A stretch of DNA of 64,000 nt from an uncultured Alphaproteobacteria bacterium (GCA_934254925.1 CAKQMD010000001.1:62001-126000); one strand, 5' to 3'. Counted from the first letter of the stretch, positions 42,541 through 50,518 are shown. The notes: generated from the letters alone by a model not told the origin. Program-made: numbers and translations.

Positions 42541-43332
42541 CTATACTGTTTTGCTTTCGCCCTCTTCTTCGGGAGGGGTTGTTTCGGAGCCGTCTTCCTC
42601 ACCTTCGCCAGGCTCGGGATCGGGACTGGGCTTCTCGATCTTGTCAAAGTAATCGTCGTTGCGAACCGTCAGGATATCGCCTAGGTTGGCGGTCACGGCA
42701 TCGCCCAAACCGACGTAAACGCCGTTAGAGTCGCTTGCCACGCCGGTCACCTTACCAAAGACGGTAGTGGTGACGGTTGCCGAAGTCTCACCGGTCGGAA
42801 CATTGGTGGTCACTACGATTTGGTAGGCACCGTCTTCTAACTGATTGCCGTCGGCGTCTTTGCCGTCCCAGGTAAAATCATGGGTTCCGGCGGTAATCTT
42901 TCCCTGTTCGCTGTAAACGATCTTGCCGTTCATGTCCTTGACGGTAATCACCGCCGAGGTTACGTCTTTGTCCAGGGTATAAGTGGCCTTGGCTTTGCCG
43001 CCGTCAAGCGGCATCACATCACCCAATACTTGGGCCGTTTTGCCAATGTAGGAAACTGCCTGAGCGCCAAGGTTGGCCATTCCCATGGTCATAAGGGTAT
43101 CCAGCTTGCTGTTGGTCTGGATTGCCTGCTCGACACTGGAATATTGCACCAACTGGTTGGTAAACTCAGCCGTATCCATCGGATCCAGAGGATCCTGATA
43201 TTTCAACTGCGTGGTTAACAGCGTTAAAAAAGTGTTCATATCCGCCGACAGCTGCTGGCTTGAACTGTAGGTGTTTCCGGAGCTGTAAGCATTGGCAGAA
43301 GCATAGCCGTTTACGGTATTGACATCGCTCAT
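42541..43332 (-). CDS. flgD: Flagellar hook cap / assembly protein FlgD
   Basis: A 263-aa scaffold protein that caps the growing hook. It has the FlgD N-terminal export and core region (FLTLLTTQLKYQDPLDPMDTAEFTNQLVQYSSVEQ in part) and the FlgD-type Ig and Tudor-like domains (GTHDFTWDGKDADGNQLEDGAYQI). The C-terminus ends in an unusual Pro/Glu/Gly-rich acidic tail (PSPDPEPGEGEEDGSE). It is between fliK and flgE in one operon. Confidence 0.95.
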   Translation of the reverse strand: MSDVNTVNGYASANAYSSGNTYSSSQQLSADMNTFLTLLTTQLKYQDPLDPMDTAEFTNQLVQYSSVEQAIQTNSKLDTLMTMGMANLGAQAVSYIGKTAQVLGDVMPLDGGKAKATYTLDKDVTSAVITVKDMNGKIVYSEQGKITAGTHDFTWDGKDADGNQLEDGAYQIVVTTNVPTGETSATVTTTVFGKVTGVASDSNGVYVGLGDAVTANLGDILTVRNDDYFDKIEKPSPDPEPGEGEEDGSETTPPEEEGESKTV

Positions 43333-43347
43333 GTTTTTTCTCCTTTG

Positions 43348-45078
43348 CTAAACCCTTATGTTGAGGCCGGTTTCAGCGGTCCAGACATCATTCTGGTTGG
43401 CCTCGTTCAAGAGTTCACTATTGGCTTCGCGTTCAAACACGCGGCCGATGAAATTGCGCAGTTCAGCGTTGGAATCCTGATTCTGGTTAGCCTGTCCGTC
43501 TCCGCGGAAACTGAAACTCAGGCTGCCGTCTTCCGTTTGGAATCCGGCCTCGTTAAAGGCTTTTTCCAAAGTCTGAACTTCTTTTTGCAGGATCTCCATG
43601 GTTTCGGGACGGCTGGAGATGATATGCGCCTGCAGTTTGCCGTTTTTAAGCTGCATTTTGATTTCGATATGGCCGAGGTCTTCGGGTTTCAACTGAATGT
43701 CAATCTTATCTACCCCTTTGACTGCGGACTTGGTGATATTAACCTTTACCTGCTCCATAACCTCCTTGCTCATTCCTTTGTAAAGGTCACGGAAAGAGGC
43801 CTCGTTTTTCATGGCCGCTTCCGCTTTGGCATTGGCAACAAATTCGCTGCCGGAAGCCGAGGCCGAAGAGGCCAAGGCCGATGCCGAGGAAGAGGCTTCG
43901 CCGACGGCGGAGACCGCCGACACGGCAGAAGAAGCCGAAGAAGCAGCGGCAGCTGTCGGCAACGGGGTCGCCGCATTTGCATTTGCCGCTGCGGCCAAAG
44001 TCGCGGCATTGTTTTGATTCAAGATCGGCGCCGGATGATTTTGAACCGTGCTCTGCACCGGTTTGCCATTGCCTGCGGCAACGGAAGAATCGGCACCTTG
44101 AGCTTCGGCGTCAACCACCGCCTGGTCAACGGCAATGCGATTGCGCAGCAGATCCGTCGAATTATGGTAGGCAATTTTTTCCTCTTTGGCGGTCACCTGA
44201 ATTTTAAGATGCTGTTCCGCCGCCAAGTTTTCCAGAACGCCGGCCCCTTCCTCTTCCAAGACAGGCATGGAACGATCCGCGGCTTTGTTTTCGGCCATTT
44301 CATGATTTGCGGCTTTAAACTGCGGCGCCATCTGAACTGTTTCGTTTTCGGCCGCGGGAACAAATCCCGGCAGCTCAAGTTGTCCTTCCGCCGAAACATC
44401 AGCGGCAGGAACTCCCATGGCAGAAACCACAGCCTCGTTTTGCGGCAAATCAGGATTAACCACCACAACGGCCGGAAGCTTTCCTTCATTATTGAGCACA
44501 GGGAAAACCTGCGCCTGCGTTCCGGACAAAGCCGTTGCCAGTTCCTGACCGGACATCGGCGTAAAACTGCCGTCAGCAGGATTATAAACCATCACTTGCT
44601 CCATAGCAGGAAGATCCGAAGCCGCTACGGCCTCTCCCCCCAACTGAACAACGGGAACTTCCGTCGCAGCAGGAGCCGCTGCCTCGGTCGGCAGATTTAC
44701 CATGCTTTCGCCGGGCAGAGGCGCTTCCGTTTTGACCGGCAAGTCGTTTTTGAGCGGTGCCGCTTGGACATCGTCTGCCGCGGGAAGCTCTTTTTTGCGT
44801 GTCGGCGCTTCGCGTTCGGCTTTTTTGGCAAGCGGTTTTTTATCCGTTTTTTTCGGCGTTTTATCATTTTCTGGTGCAGAAGAGGAAGAAACGTCCGCTT
44901 TTTTATTCTGCGGCTGTGTAACCGTTTCGGCTCCGTTGCCGATCATCGCCAACAAATCATTGCCGCCGTTGCCAAGCATTCCGGCAAAAACCGTTGCACC
45001 GCCGTTGCCGGCAGCCAACGCATTGGGACGGGTTAAAGCCTGAAAGGCCGCAAGTGTATTTGTTTCTTTAACTTCCAT
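43348..45078 (-). CDS. fliK: Flagellar hook-length control protein FliK
   Basis: A 576-aa protein with a long Ala/Pro/Glu/Ser-rich N-terminal ruler region, including an Ala/Ser-rich low-complexity stretch, and a C-terminal Flg_hook domain (KIDIQLKPEDLGHIEIKMQL..GKLQAHI). FliK measures the hook and switches the export apparatus to filament substrates. ATG 45076-45078 after AGAAGG is chosen over the longer frame to 45135, which would overlap the sigma-54 promoter. First gene of the fliK-flgD-flgE operon. Confidence 0.92.
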   Translation of the reverse strand: MEVKETNTLAAFQALTRPNALAAGNGGATVFAGMLGNGGNDLLAMIGNGAETVTQPQNKKADVSSSSAPENDKTPKKTDKKPLAKKAEREAPTRKKELPAADDVQAAPLKNDLPVKTEAPLPGESMVNLPTEAAAPAATEVPVVQLGGEAVAASDLPAMEQVMVYNPADGSFTPMSGQELATALSGTQAQVFPVLNNEGKLPAVVVVNPDLPQNEAVVSAMGVPAADVSAEGQLELPGFVPAAENETVQMAPQFKAANHEMAENKAADRSMPVLEEEGAGVLENLAAEQHLKIQVTAKEEKIAYHNSTDLLRNRIAVDQAVVDAEAQGADSSVAAGNGKPVQSTVQNHPAPILNQNNAATLAAAANANAATPLPTAAAASSASSAVSAVSAVGEASSSASALASSASASGSEFVANAKAEAAMKNEASFRDLYKGMSKEVMEQVKVNITKSAVKGVDKIDIQLKPEDLGHIEIKMQLKNGKLQAHIISSRPETMEILQKEVQTLEKAFNEAGFQTEDGSLSFSFRGDGQANQNQDSNAELRNFIGRVFEREANSELLNEANQNDVWTAETGLNIRV

Positions 45079-45118
45079 GATAAGACACCTTCTAAAAAAA
45101 TCACTTTGAAGGTATCTA

Positions 45119-45135
45119 TGCAAATAGCGTGCCAA
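45119..45135 (-). promoter_or_regulatory. Sigma-54 promoter of the fliK-flgD-flgE operon
   Basis: On the minus strand TTGGCACGCTATTTGCA: the -24 GG and -12 GC dinucleotides are separated by exactly ten bases and the flanking bases agree with the TGGCACG-N4-TTGCA consensus. Transcription would start near 45108, about 30 bases ahead of the fliK ATG. FlbD, encoded downstream, is the expected activator. Confidence 0.92.
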
Positions 45136-45174
45136 ATTTTACATTTCAAACTCAGACTTTGATTAAAACGGCCC

Positions 45175-45197
45175 CAAAAAAGCGGCCCGAAGGCCGC
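45175..45197 (-). terminator. Intrinsic terminator after smpB
   Basis: On the minus strand GCGGCC-TTCG-GGCCGC followed by a run of T, just after the smpB stop codon. The UUCG tetraloop and GC stem make it strong. It isolates the flagellar sigma-54 promoter from read-through. Confidence 0.92.
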
Positions 45198-45202
45198 CGG
45201 CG

Positions 45203-45691
45203 TTAATGATTGGCATGTGCCAAAATCCGTTGCTTGTCGCGGTTCCAATCCCTTTCTTTGATTGTCTCTCTCTTATCATATTCCTTTTTGCCGCGGGCCA
45301 AGCCGATCTCCAGTTTAGCGCGGCCGCGATCATTGAAAAACAGGCGCATGGCCACCAAAGTCGCCCCTTTGCGCGACAGTTCGCTGATAATACGGGAAAT
45401 CTCTTTAGCCGTCAGAAGCAGCTTGCGATCTCTTTTTTCGGCATGACTTTCATAGCCTTTATTAGCATATTCGGCAATAAACATGTTCGACATGTACAAT
45501 TCGCCGTTTTTTTCTATTCCGTATGCATCATTGATGTTGGCATGACCAAGGCGCAAAGACTTGACTTCCGTTCCCGTCAGCTCCAATCCGGCGACAAAAA
45601 CTTCACTGATCTGATAATCGAAACGAGCCCGGCGGTTATGAGCCACCAGGCCGGTCGAGATAAAACGGCTGTCATTTTTTTTTCCGGACAT
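45203..45691 (-). CDS. smpB: SsrA-binding protein SmpB
   Basis: A 162-aa protein that brings tmRNA to stalled ribosomes. It shows the family motifs: NRRARFDYQI, GLELTGTEVKSLR.G, LYMSNMFIAEY, RKLLLTAKEI and a basic C-terminus with YDKRETIKERDW. Last gene of the M23 peptidase-bactofilin-smpB run, three bases after bactofilin, and ended by a strong terminator. No ssrA gene is visible in the window. Confidence 0.97.
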   Translation of the reverse strand: MSGKKNDSRFISTGLVAHNRRARFDYQISEVFVAGLELTGTEVKSLRLGHANINDAYGIEKNGELYMSNMFIAEYANKGYESHAEKRDRKLLLTAKEISRIISELSRKGATLVAMRLFFNDRGRAKLEIGLARGKKEYDKRETIKERDWNRDKQRILAHANH

Positions 45692-45693
45692 GA

Positions 45694-46134
45694 CTATTTT
45701 TTTGTCTTCGCCGTGCTGGTAATCAGCAGGTCAGGCTTGCCCTGTTCCGCCGGAATCGGCGCCCCGGCTCGCATGCAGTGACCGTCAATATAAGCGCCGG
45801 GTTCAATAGCGATGGAATTATGCGTCGCATCGCCGATCAGTTTAGCCGTTTTGGCGACAAACAGATTGTCAACGGAGGCTTTTCCGTTCAACACGCCGTA
45901 CAAATGCAGGTTTCCAACATTAACGGCACCGTGAACGGCTCCCTTCAAACCGATTACCAGTTCAGAACAGGTAATATCGCCGTCAACTTTGCCATCCACA
46001 TGAATAATGCCTTCGCTGATAACGTCACCCTTGATTTTGGTGTTTTCGCTGATGATGGTCGGTACCGGCGCCGCAGCCGATTGATTCATCTTCCGGGCAA
46101 ATTTGAGATAAAGCATTCTTTTTAACTTTTTCAT
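45694..46134 (-). CDS. bacA: Bactofilin
   Basis: A 146-aa cytoskeletal protein of right-handed beta-helix repeats (TKIKGDVISEGIIHVDGKVDGDITCSELVIG region, residues about 30-115) flanked by basic N- and Thr/Lys-rich C-termini. Bactofilins polymerise without nucleotide and recruit peptidoglycan enzymes. Its gene lies directly downstream of an M23 peptidase, an arrangement conserved in many proteobacteria. GAGGAAGTC precedes the ATG. Confidence 0.93.
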   Translation of the reverse strand: MKKLKRMLYLKFARKMNQSAAAPVPTIISENTKIKGDVISEGIIHVDGKVDGDITCSELVIGLKGAVHGAVNVGNLHLYGVLNGKASVDNLFVAKTAKLIGDATHNSIAIEPGAYIDGHCMRAGAPIPAEQGKPDLLITSTAKTKK

Positions 46135-46148
46135 GACTTCCTCGCTTT

Positions 46149-47375
46149 TTAAGAAATTTTGGCTTTGATGAAAGGTAGCGGGTCAACGTCCTTGCCGTTA
46201 AACAAGACTTCATAATGAAGATGGGGACCGGTAGAGCGCCCGGTGGAACCAACTTCGCCGATTTCCTGATCAAATGTAACCCTTTGACCTTTTTTTACAT
46301 AAATTTTATTTAAATGTCCATATTTTGTTTGAAACCCGTTGCCATGATCAATAACAATCAGATTGCCATAGCCACTGGTATATTCGGCGCGGGTCACCTT
46401 TCCGTGCGCCTTAACCTTGATGATGTTGCCGGTACGGCTGGCGAGATCGACCCCCTTATGGGAAGCCCGACGACCGTTAAACGGATCGCTGCGGGTACCG
46501 TATTGCGAAGTTAGCCAATAGCTCCATACCGGTTTGCCCATCGGCACGTATTTGACAACTTCGCGATAATAGTTCAGATCCTCAAGATCCTTATAGATCT
46601 TGGAAATTTTGGCATTGAGCCTTTTGTCTTCCAATTTGGTCTGCGGAGCCGGGATATAGGGCCCGCCCTGAGCGCTTGTTTTTTTATTGGCCAGAGCGTT
46701 GAAGTAAAGCCCTTTTTTTTTGAGAGGCACATTTATGCTGGTAAAAGCGCTTTTGATTTTTCCGACTTCGCGAGAGGAAATAGCCTCCACTTTTTCCAAA
46801 ACTTCCATTTCGGCGGCTTTGATGTCATCAATGATGCTTTCCATAGCTTTCATCTGCTTTTTAAGCTCGTCACGTTCCGAAGCGGCAATATCCCGCTGCA
46901 GGATGGCTTCGCTCAGGGTCATTTTTTCATTAATTTTATCGTCGCTGGCCCATGCCTTTTCGACCGTCAGTTGTTTGAACTTGTCTTCCAAAAGCAGCGC
47001 CTGACGCTTATATTCTTTAAGCTCTCGGGCGCCGGCGTTCTTTTTGCCACCGGCATCCACGACATCACCGATCTTTTTATGCAACGCTAAAACGTCGCTC
47101 ATCAAATTCACATAAGCGTCGCGGGTCTCGTCCAGTTCTTTGTCCTTGTCAGAAATGATACTGCCGGAAATATCATAAAGATGATACGAATAATAGCTCC
47201 CCGCCGCTAAGAAAAACAGCAAAGCGAGCACAAACACCTGCAGCCGGGAAGAGAGGGTAAAGACCTTTGCCCTGCCACGACTTCTGAAGATGATTTCTTT
47301 TTCAGAAAAAAAAGTTTTTTTGTCGGCGCACAACGCCGAATAATCTTTATTCTTGGTAAGCCGTTTTTTGTTCAT
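46149..47375 (-). CDS. Inner-membrane-anchored M23 peptidase (LytM type)
   Basis: A 408-aa protein with a cytoplasmic basic N-terminus, one membrane helix (about residues 45-65), a long coiled coil (about 80-210) and a C-terminal M23 zinc endopeptidase domain: RRASHKGVDLASRTG (H...D ligands), GYGNLIVIDHGNGFQTKYGHL and TGRSTGPHLHYEV. It cuts peptidoglycan cross-links in the periplasm and is probably localised by the adjacent bactofilin. Confidence 0.92.
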   Translation of the reverse strand: MNKKRLTKNKDYSALCADKKTFFSEKEIIFRSRGRAKVFTLSSRLQVFVLALLFFLAAGSYYSYHLYDISGSIISDKDKELDETRDAYVNLMSDVLALHKKIGDVVDAGGKKNAGARELKEYKRQALLLEDKFKQLTVEKAWASDDKINEKMTLSEAILQRDIAASERDELKKQMKAMESIIDDIKAAEMEVLEKVEAISSREVGKIKSAFTSINVPLKKKGLYFNALANKKTSAQGGPYIPAPQTKLEDKRLNAKISKIYKDLEDLNYYREVVKYVPMGKPVWSYWLTSQYGTRSDPFNGRRASHKGVDLASRTGNIIKVKAHGKVTRAEYTSGYGNLIVIDHGNGFQTKYGHLNKIYVKKGQRVTFDQEIGEVGSTGRSTGPHLHYEVLFNGKDVDPLPFIKAKIS

Positions 47376-47570
47376 AAACCTGACCAGAGTTGTTAATCCG
47401 ATCCCGGATCTTAAAAAAAGCCCCGGAAGTGTTTATGGTATAGCAAATAAATTTATAAAAATACAGCATTTTTTGCAAAGTTATCCCAAAACGGCGAATA
47501 AGCGCTTGTTTTTTGTAAGAATTATACGACTATAAGTCCCATTAAAAACTGTTGATAAAAGGATATTAAC

Positions 47571-48041
47571 ATGAAAAGAAAAGGCGAATTTGCCAAACTG
47601 GCCGCCACCTGGTTTTACAGCGGCCTGGCGCCCAAAGCGCCGGGAACCTTCGGCTCTCTGGCCACCTTACCCTTTGCCTATGCGGCGGTTTATTGGGGCG
47701 GGACAATTGCTCTTCTCGGCTTTGCCGCCGCGGTTTTTGCACTTGGCTTGCTTGTTGCCGGCACCTATGCCCGGCAGCTTAACCGTCAGGATCCCGGCTG
47801 TATTGTCATTGACGAGGTTTGCGGCCAAAGCTTGGCCCTGATCGGCGCCGGCACATCGCCCGTGCTTTTTCTTTTAGGCTTTTTTCTGTTTCGTTTGTTT
47901 GACATCAGCAAACCCTGGCCAGTCAGTTGGGCCGACAGCAAGCTCAAAGGTGCTTTGGGGATTATGCTGGACGATGTTTTTGCCGGACTGATGGCGACGG
48001 CAGTGTTAAATGTTTTGCGAATTTTCGGCGAAAGCCTTTAA
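47571..48041 (+). CDS. pgpA: Phosphatidylglycerophosphatase A
   Basis: A 156-aa membrane enzyme that dephosphorylates phosphatidylglycerophosphate to phosphatidylglycerol. Motifs: PGTFGSLATLP near the N-terminus, IVIDEVCGQ and FRLFDISKPWPV, followed by the MLDDVFAG acidic motif, with several membrane helices. The start follows AAAAGGATATTAAC. The 195-base gap upstream holds no gene; convergent with the ftsB-like gene three bases beyond its stop. Confidence 0.94.
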   Translation: MKRKGEFAKLAATWFYSGLAPKAPGTFGSLATLPFAYAAVYWGGTIALLGFAAAVFALGLLVAGTYARQLNRQDPGCIVIDEVCGQSLALIGAGTSPVLFLLGFFLFRLFDISKPWPVSWADSKLKGALGIMLDDVFAGLMATAVLNVLRIFGESL

Positions 48042-48044
48042 CTT

Positions 48045-48386
48045 TTAAAGCTCCGTTCCCGGATCTTTCTTTTCACTGCTGTCAAGAATGACAAACTCGT
48101 CTTCGGCCGTGTAATTAAGAACGACGCGGGCCCGTTCGTCCAAAAGATCCAGATCCAGGCTGGAACTGGACAACAGGCGCACTTTTTCTTCCAAATGCTG
48201 TTTTTGACGGTGATAGCCTTCGTAAATCAGGCGGGCTTCGGCGATTTCCTTTTTTAAATAAAGGTATTTTAGCAAACCGCGGTCGCCGTTAATGGTATGA
48301 AACCCGAAATAGACAAACAAAAAGGCAGAAAACAGCCAGAATCCCGACTGTTTCAATTTAGCCTGAAGTTCAATCAAAATGCCCAT
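48045..48386 (-). CDS. ftsB: Septum formation initiator FtsB/DivIC-like protein
   Basis: A 113-aa bitopic protein with one membrane helix (about residues 14-30), then GDRGLLKYLYLKKEIAEAR, a short coiled coil and LLDERARVVLNYTAEDEFVIL, the typical DivIC/FtsB pattern. It belongs to the FtsQBL divisome complex. Two in-frame ATGs exist (48404 and 48386); the inner one follows a GGAG but at short distance, so the start is uncertain by six codons. Confidence 0.82.
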   Translation of the reverse strand: MGILIELQAKLKQSGFWLFSAFLFVYFGFHTINGDRGLLKYLYLKKEIAEARLIYEGYHRQKQHLEEKVRLLSSSSLDLDLLDERARVVLNYTAEDEFVILDSSEKKDPGTEL

Positions 48387-48465
48387 TGGCTCCAATATTC
48401 CCATTTTTTTTGTTTGTCGCTTCGGTTATTGGAACATATATAAGTTAACAATTGGTTACGCTCCT

Positions 48466-48873
48466 TTAATATGAAACACAATCATTGCCGCGCCACTTCC
48501 AGCCGATAATTTGACCATTTTGCAACAGGAAAGCCGTCTGGCAAACATATTCCACCTGATAACCGAAAGTCTGGCCGTAAGGAGAAAAGTCATAATCGTT
48601 CATAAAAGGCGAATAAACAACGTCCTCGCTCGGCTCAAACCCTTGATTGTAGAGATAAAACTCAGAAGGGACGTAAACATTGTTCGCCTTGGTATAAGTT
48701 ATCACCTCGTCGCCGTTGGCTAAAATCTTTGAGGCGCTGGGGCGTCCCCAGTCCTTGATCAGCGTTTGTCGGCTTTGGCCAATCATCGCGTTTAACCTCT
48801 TGTCATATTTCGCCGGCGTGGCACAGCCCAACAGCAGCAGCGTCACAATCAGCACAAAACTTATTTTCCGCAT
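48466..48873 (-). CDS. Small outer-membrane lipoprotein, hypothetical
   Basis: A 135-aa protein with a signal peptide ending in the lipobox LLGC (MRKISFVLIVTLLLLGC), so it should be lipid-modified. The mature part has an SmpA/OmlA-like start (MIGQSRQTLIKDWGRPSASKILANGDEVITYT), a fold seen in BamE-like small lipoproteins, and a Tyr-rich C-terminus with two cysteines that could pair. ATG 48871-48873 after GGGAGAAAGAAA is the start; the longer frame lacks a ribosome site. Divergent from the ubiquitin-fusion gene. Confidence 0.75.
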   Translation of the reverse strand: MRKISFVLIVTLLLLGCATPAKYDKRLNAMIGQSRQTLIKDWGRPSASKILANGDEVITYTKANNVYVPSEFYLYNQGFEPSEDVVYSPFMNDYDFSPYGQTFGYQVEYVCQTAFLLQNGQIIGWKWRGNDCVSY

Positions 48874-48983
48874 TTTCTTTCTCCCATGATTATTCCTAAG
48901 CTTGAGGTAAGAATTCGCGCCGTGAGATTCAATCATCCGAAAGTATAATTTGCGAAAATAGACAACTCGCCTTTCATAACAAG

Positions 48984-49012
48984 TTGACAAAATCCAAATA
49001 AGATTATTCTAA
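48984..49012 (+). promoter_or_regulatory. Possible promoter of the ubiquitin-fusion gene
   Basis: TTGACA (48984-48989) is a perfect -35 box. A -10 box is weak: TTCTAA lies 17 bases downstream and TATTCT 15 bases downstream. A perfect short palindrome CCTAT-T-ATAGG (49078-49088) overlaps the region just before the ribosome site and could be an operator or chance. Confidence 0.35.
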
Positions 49013-49095
49013 GTTGCAGCTTTTGTTTGCCATTGCGCAAGGACAATATATACTGGAAAAAGACAGGTTTTTGTTCCCCTATTATAGGAAAGGCC

Positions 49096-50517
49096 ATGCT
49101 GAGACGAAGTCTTGCTTTGATCATGTTGTTCTTGCTGCCCGGAATGATGCAGTCGCTCCGAGCGGAAGGAATTTTCACGACAGAGACTTTCCATAATAAT
49201 CATACATACACATCTTTGGAGCCGAGACCTGTCGCCCTTTCCGCCGGCGCTTACCAGACCGCGGGCGTTTATTGGCTGCCGGATTATTTGTGGAACTATT
49301 CTTCAACCGTCTCCAAAGGCGAGAGTGCAACCTGCGACCAGCTTTGTTCCGGATATACCGCAAACACCTCCTGCGCAGAAAACACTTATCCCGTCTCGTG
49401 CAGCGTCGGCGGGTGCAAGAACTACGTCGCCTGTCGTGACTGCAACACGGTGTGCAGACCGAGAGGTTATCAACTGATTTCAACTCTGAACTGCGCAGAG
49501 AACCAAAAAATCGAAACCTGCCCTTATTGCTCTTCTTTCGGGCGCTGCCGTTCCTTAGACTGCAGTTCCTTATGTCCGGAATCGGAAGGATACACTGCCA
49601 ACCGCAGTTGCGAATACGGTCAAACAGAAGAAAGCTGCACGGCAGGATGCAGAAACTACATCAGATGTCACGGTGACGCCTGTCAAGACACTTGTCCGGA
49701 ATCGGAGGGATATTCCCTTAACCCGGAATGTCCGGCCGGAACATACGCCGTCCCCTGTCCGCGCAGCACCTGTTCGCAACTTGCCCGCTGCGGAACGCGA
49801 GAAGACTCCTGCAGCAACATCTGCCCGGCATCGGCCGGATATCAGGATAAGGCGAGTTTGAGTTGCAAAAACGGACAATTTATCCAGTCCTGCCCGGAAG
49901 CAAACTGTTCCAATCTGGCACGTTGCGCCGGCATGGCCTGCGACGCCTGCGAAGATATGGGCTACAAGAGCGGCCTTACCTGCCTGCCGGGGCAACAGCA
50001 ACTGCAATGCGGCGACTGCAGCGGCTATTATAAATGCCAAGGCGAAAGTTGCGACGAAATCATTGCCAAACAAAATCTGAAACCTTGCATCGACGGACAG
50101 GAAACCGTTACAGGCTTTACCATAAGCAATTGTCACGGTAGCACCTGTTGGGAGGTCGAGTGTCCGGGATTGTTCAAATGCACCGGCGAGCCCTGCCGTG
50201 CGGGCTATGCCACTGCCACTACCGAGGCAAGCTGCACCGCTGCGGGAACATATGTCCTGTTGCAAAGCAACAATGAACTTTGCCGTCGCTGCTGTCAAAT
50301 GATCCTCGCGCTCAAAACCCTGACCGGAAAATCTATTTCCTTATGTGCCTACAATTCGGACAGCATTGAAAACATCAAGGCGCAAATTCAAGACAGTGAA
50401 GGAATCCCTCCTGACCAGCAGCGTTTGATTTATAACGGGAAGCAACTGACCGACGGAACAACGGTCGGAGACTACGGCATCACGCACGGCAGCCAGCTGC
50501 ATCTGATTTTGCGCTGA
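49096..50517 (+). CDS. Exported cysteine-rich repeat protein with C-terminal ubiquitin domain
   Basis: A 473-aa protein in three parts. Residues 1-23 form a Sec-type signal peptide (MLRRSLALIMLFLLPGMM, cleavage near SLRA). After a Tyr/Thr-rich linker, residues 80-401 contain about eight modules of about 40 aa, mostly with six Cys in the pattern C-x3-C-x-GY-C-C-C-RC (48 Cys in total). Residues 402-473 are ubiquitin: KTLTGKSISL, SIENIKAQIQD, EGIPPDQQRLIYNGKQL and LHLILR follow the eukaryotic sequence with about 46 of 72 identities by my hand alignment. Lys6, 11, 27, 48 and Leu8, Ile44, His68 are kept; Lys29, 33 and 63 are replaced by Gln, Ser and His. It stops at Arg72, so there is no LRGG tail. 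ATG 49096 follows AGGAAAGGCC. The gene is a single unit, divergent from a lipoprotein gene and convergent with lexA. Confidence 0.93.
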   Translation: MLRRSLALIMLFLLPGMMQSLRAEGIFTTETFHNNHTYTSLEPRPVALSAGAYQTAGVYWLPDYLWNYSSTVSKGESATCDQLCSGYTANTSCAENTYPVSCSVGGCKNYVACRDCNTVCRPRGYQLISTLNCAENQKIETCPYCSSFGRCRSLDCSSLCPESEGYTANRSCEYGQTEESCTAGCRNYIRCHGDACQDTCPESEGYSLNPECPAGTYAVPCPRSTCSQLARCGTREDSCSNICPASAGYQDKASLSCKNGQFIQSCPEANCSNLARCAGMACDACEDMGYKSGLTCLPGQQQLQCGDCSGYYKCQGESCDEIIAKQNLKPCIDGQETVTGFTISNCHGSTCWEVECPGLFKCTGEPCRAGYATATTEASCTAAGTYVLLQSNNELCRRCCQMILALKTLTGKSISLCAYNSDSIENIKAQIQDSEGIPPDQQRLIYNGKQLTDGTTVGDYGITHGSQLHLILR

Positions 50518-50518
50518 C

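Noticed and set aside
43345..45036. 563-codon open frame antisense to fliK
   Set aside because: It is the complement of the GC- and Ala-rich fliK gene; the product is Arg/His/Gly-rich without domain features, and fliK has a clear domain, ribosome site and promoter.
50299..50517. Possibility that the ubiquitin domain is eukaryotic contamination in the assembly
   Set aside because: The domain is in frame with the bacterial-type Cys repeats, no intron or eukaryotic flank is present, codon use is like the neighbours and the stop lies one base from lexA. It cannot be fully excluded without reads.
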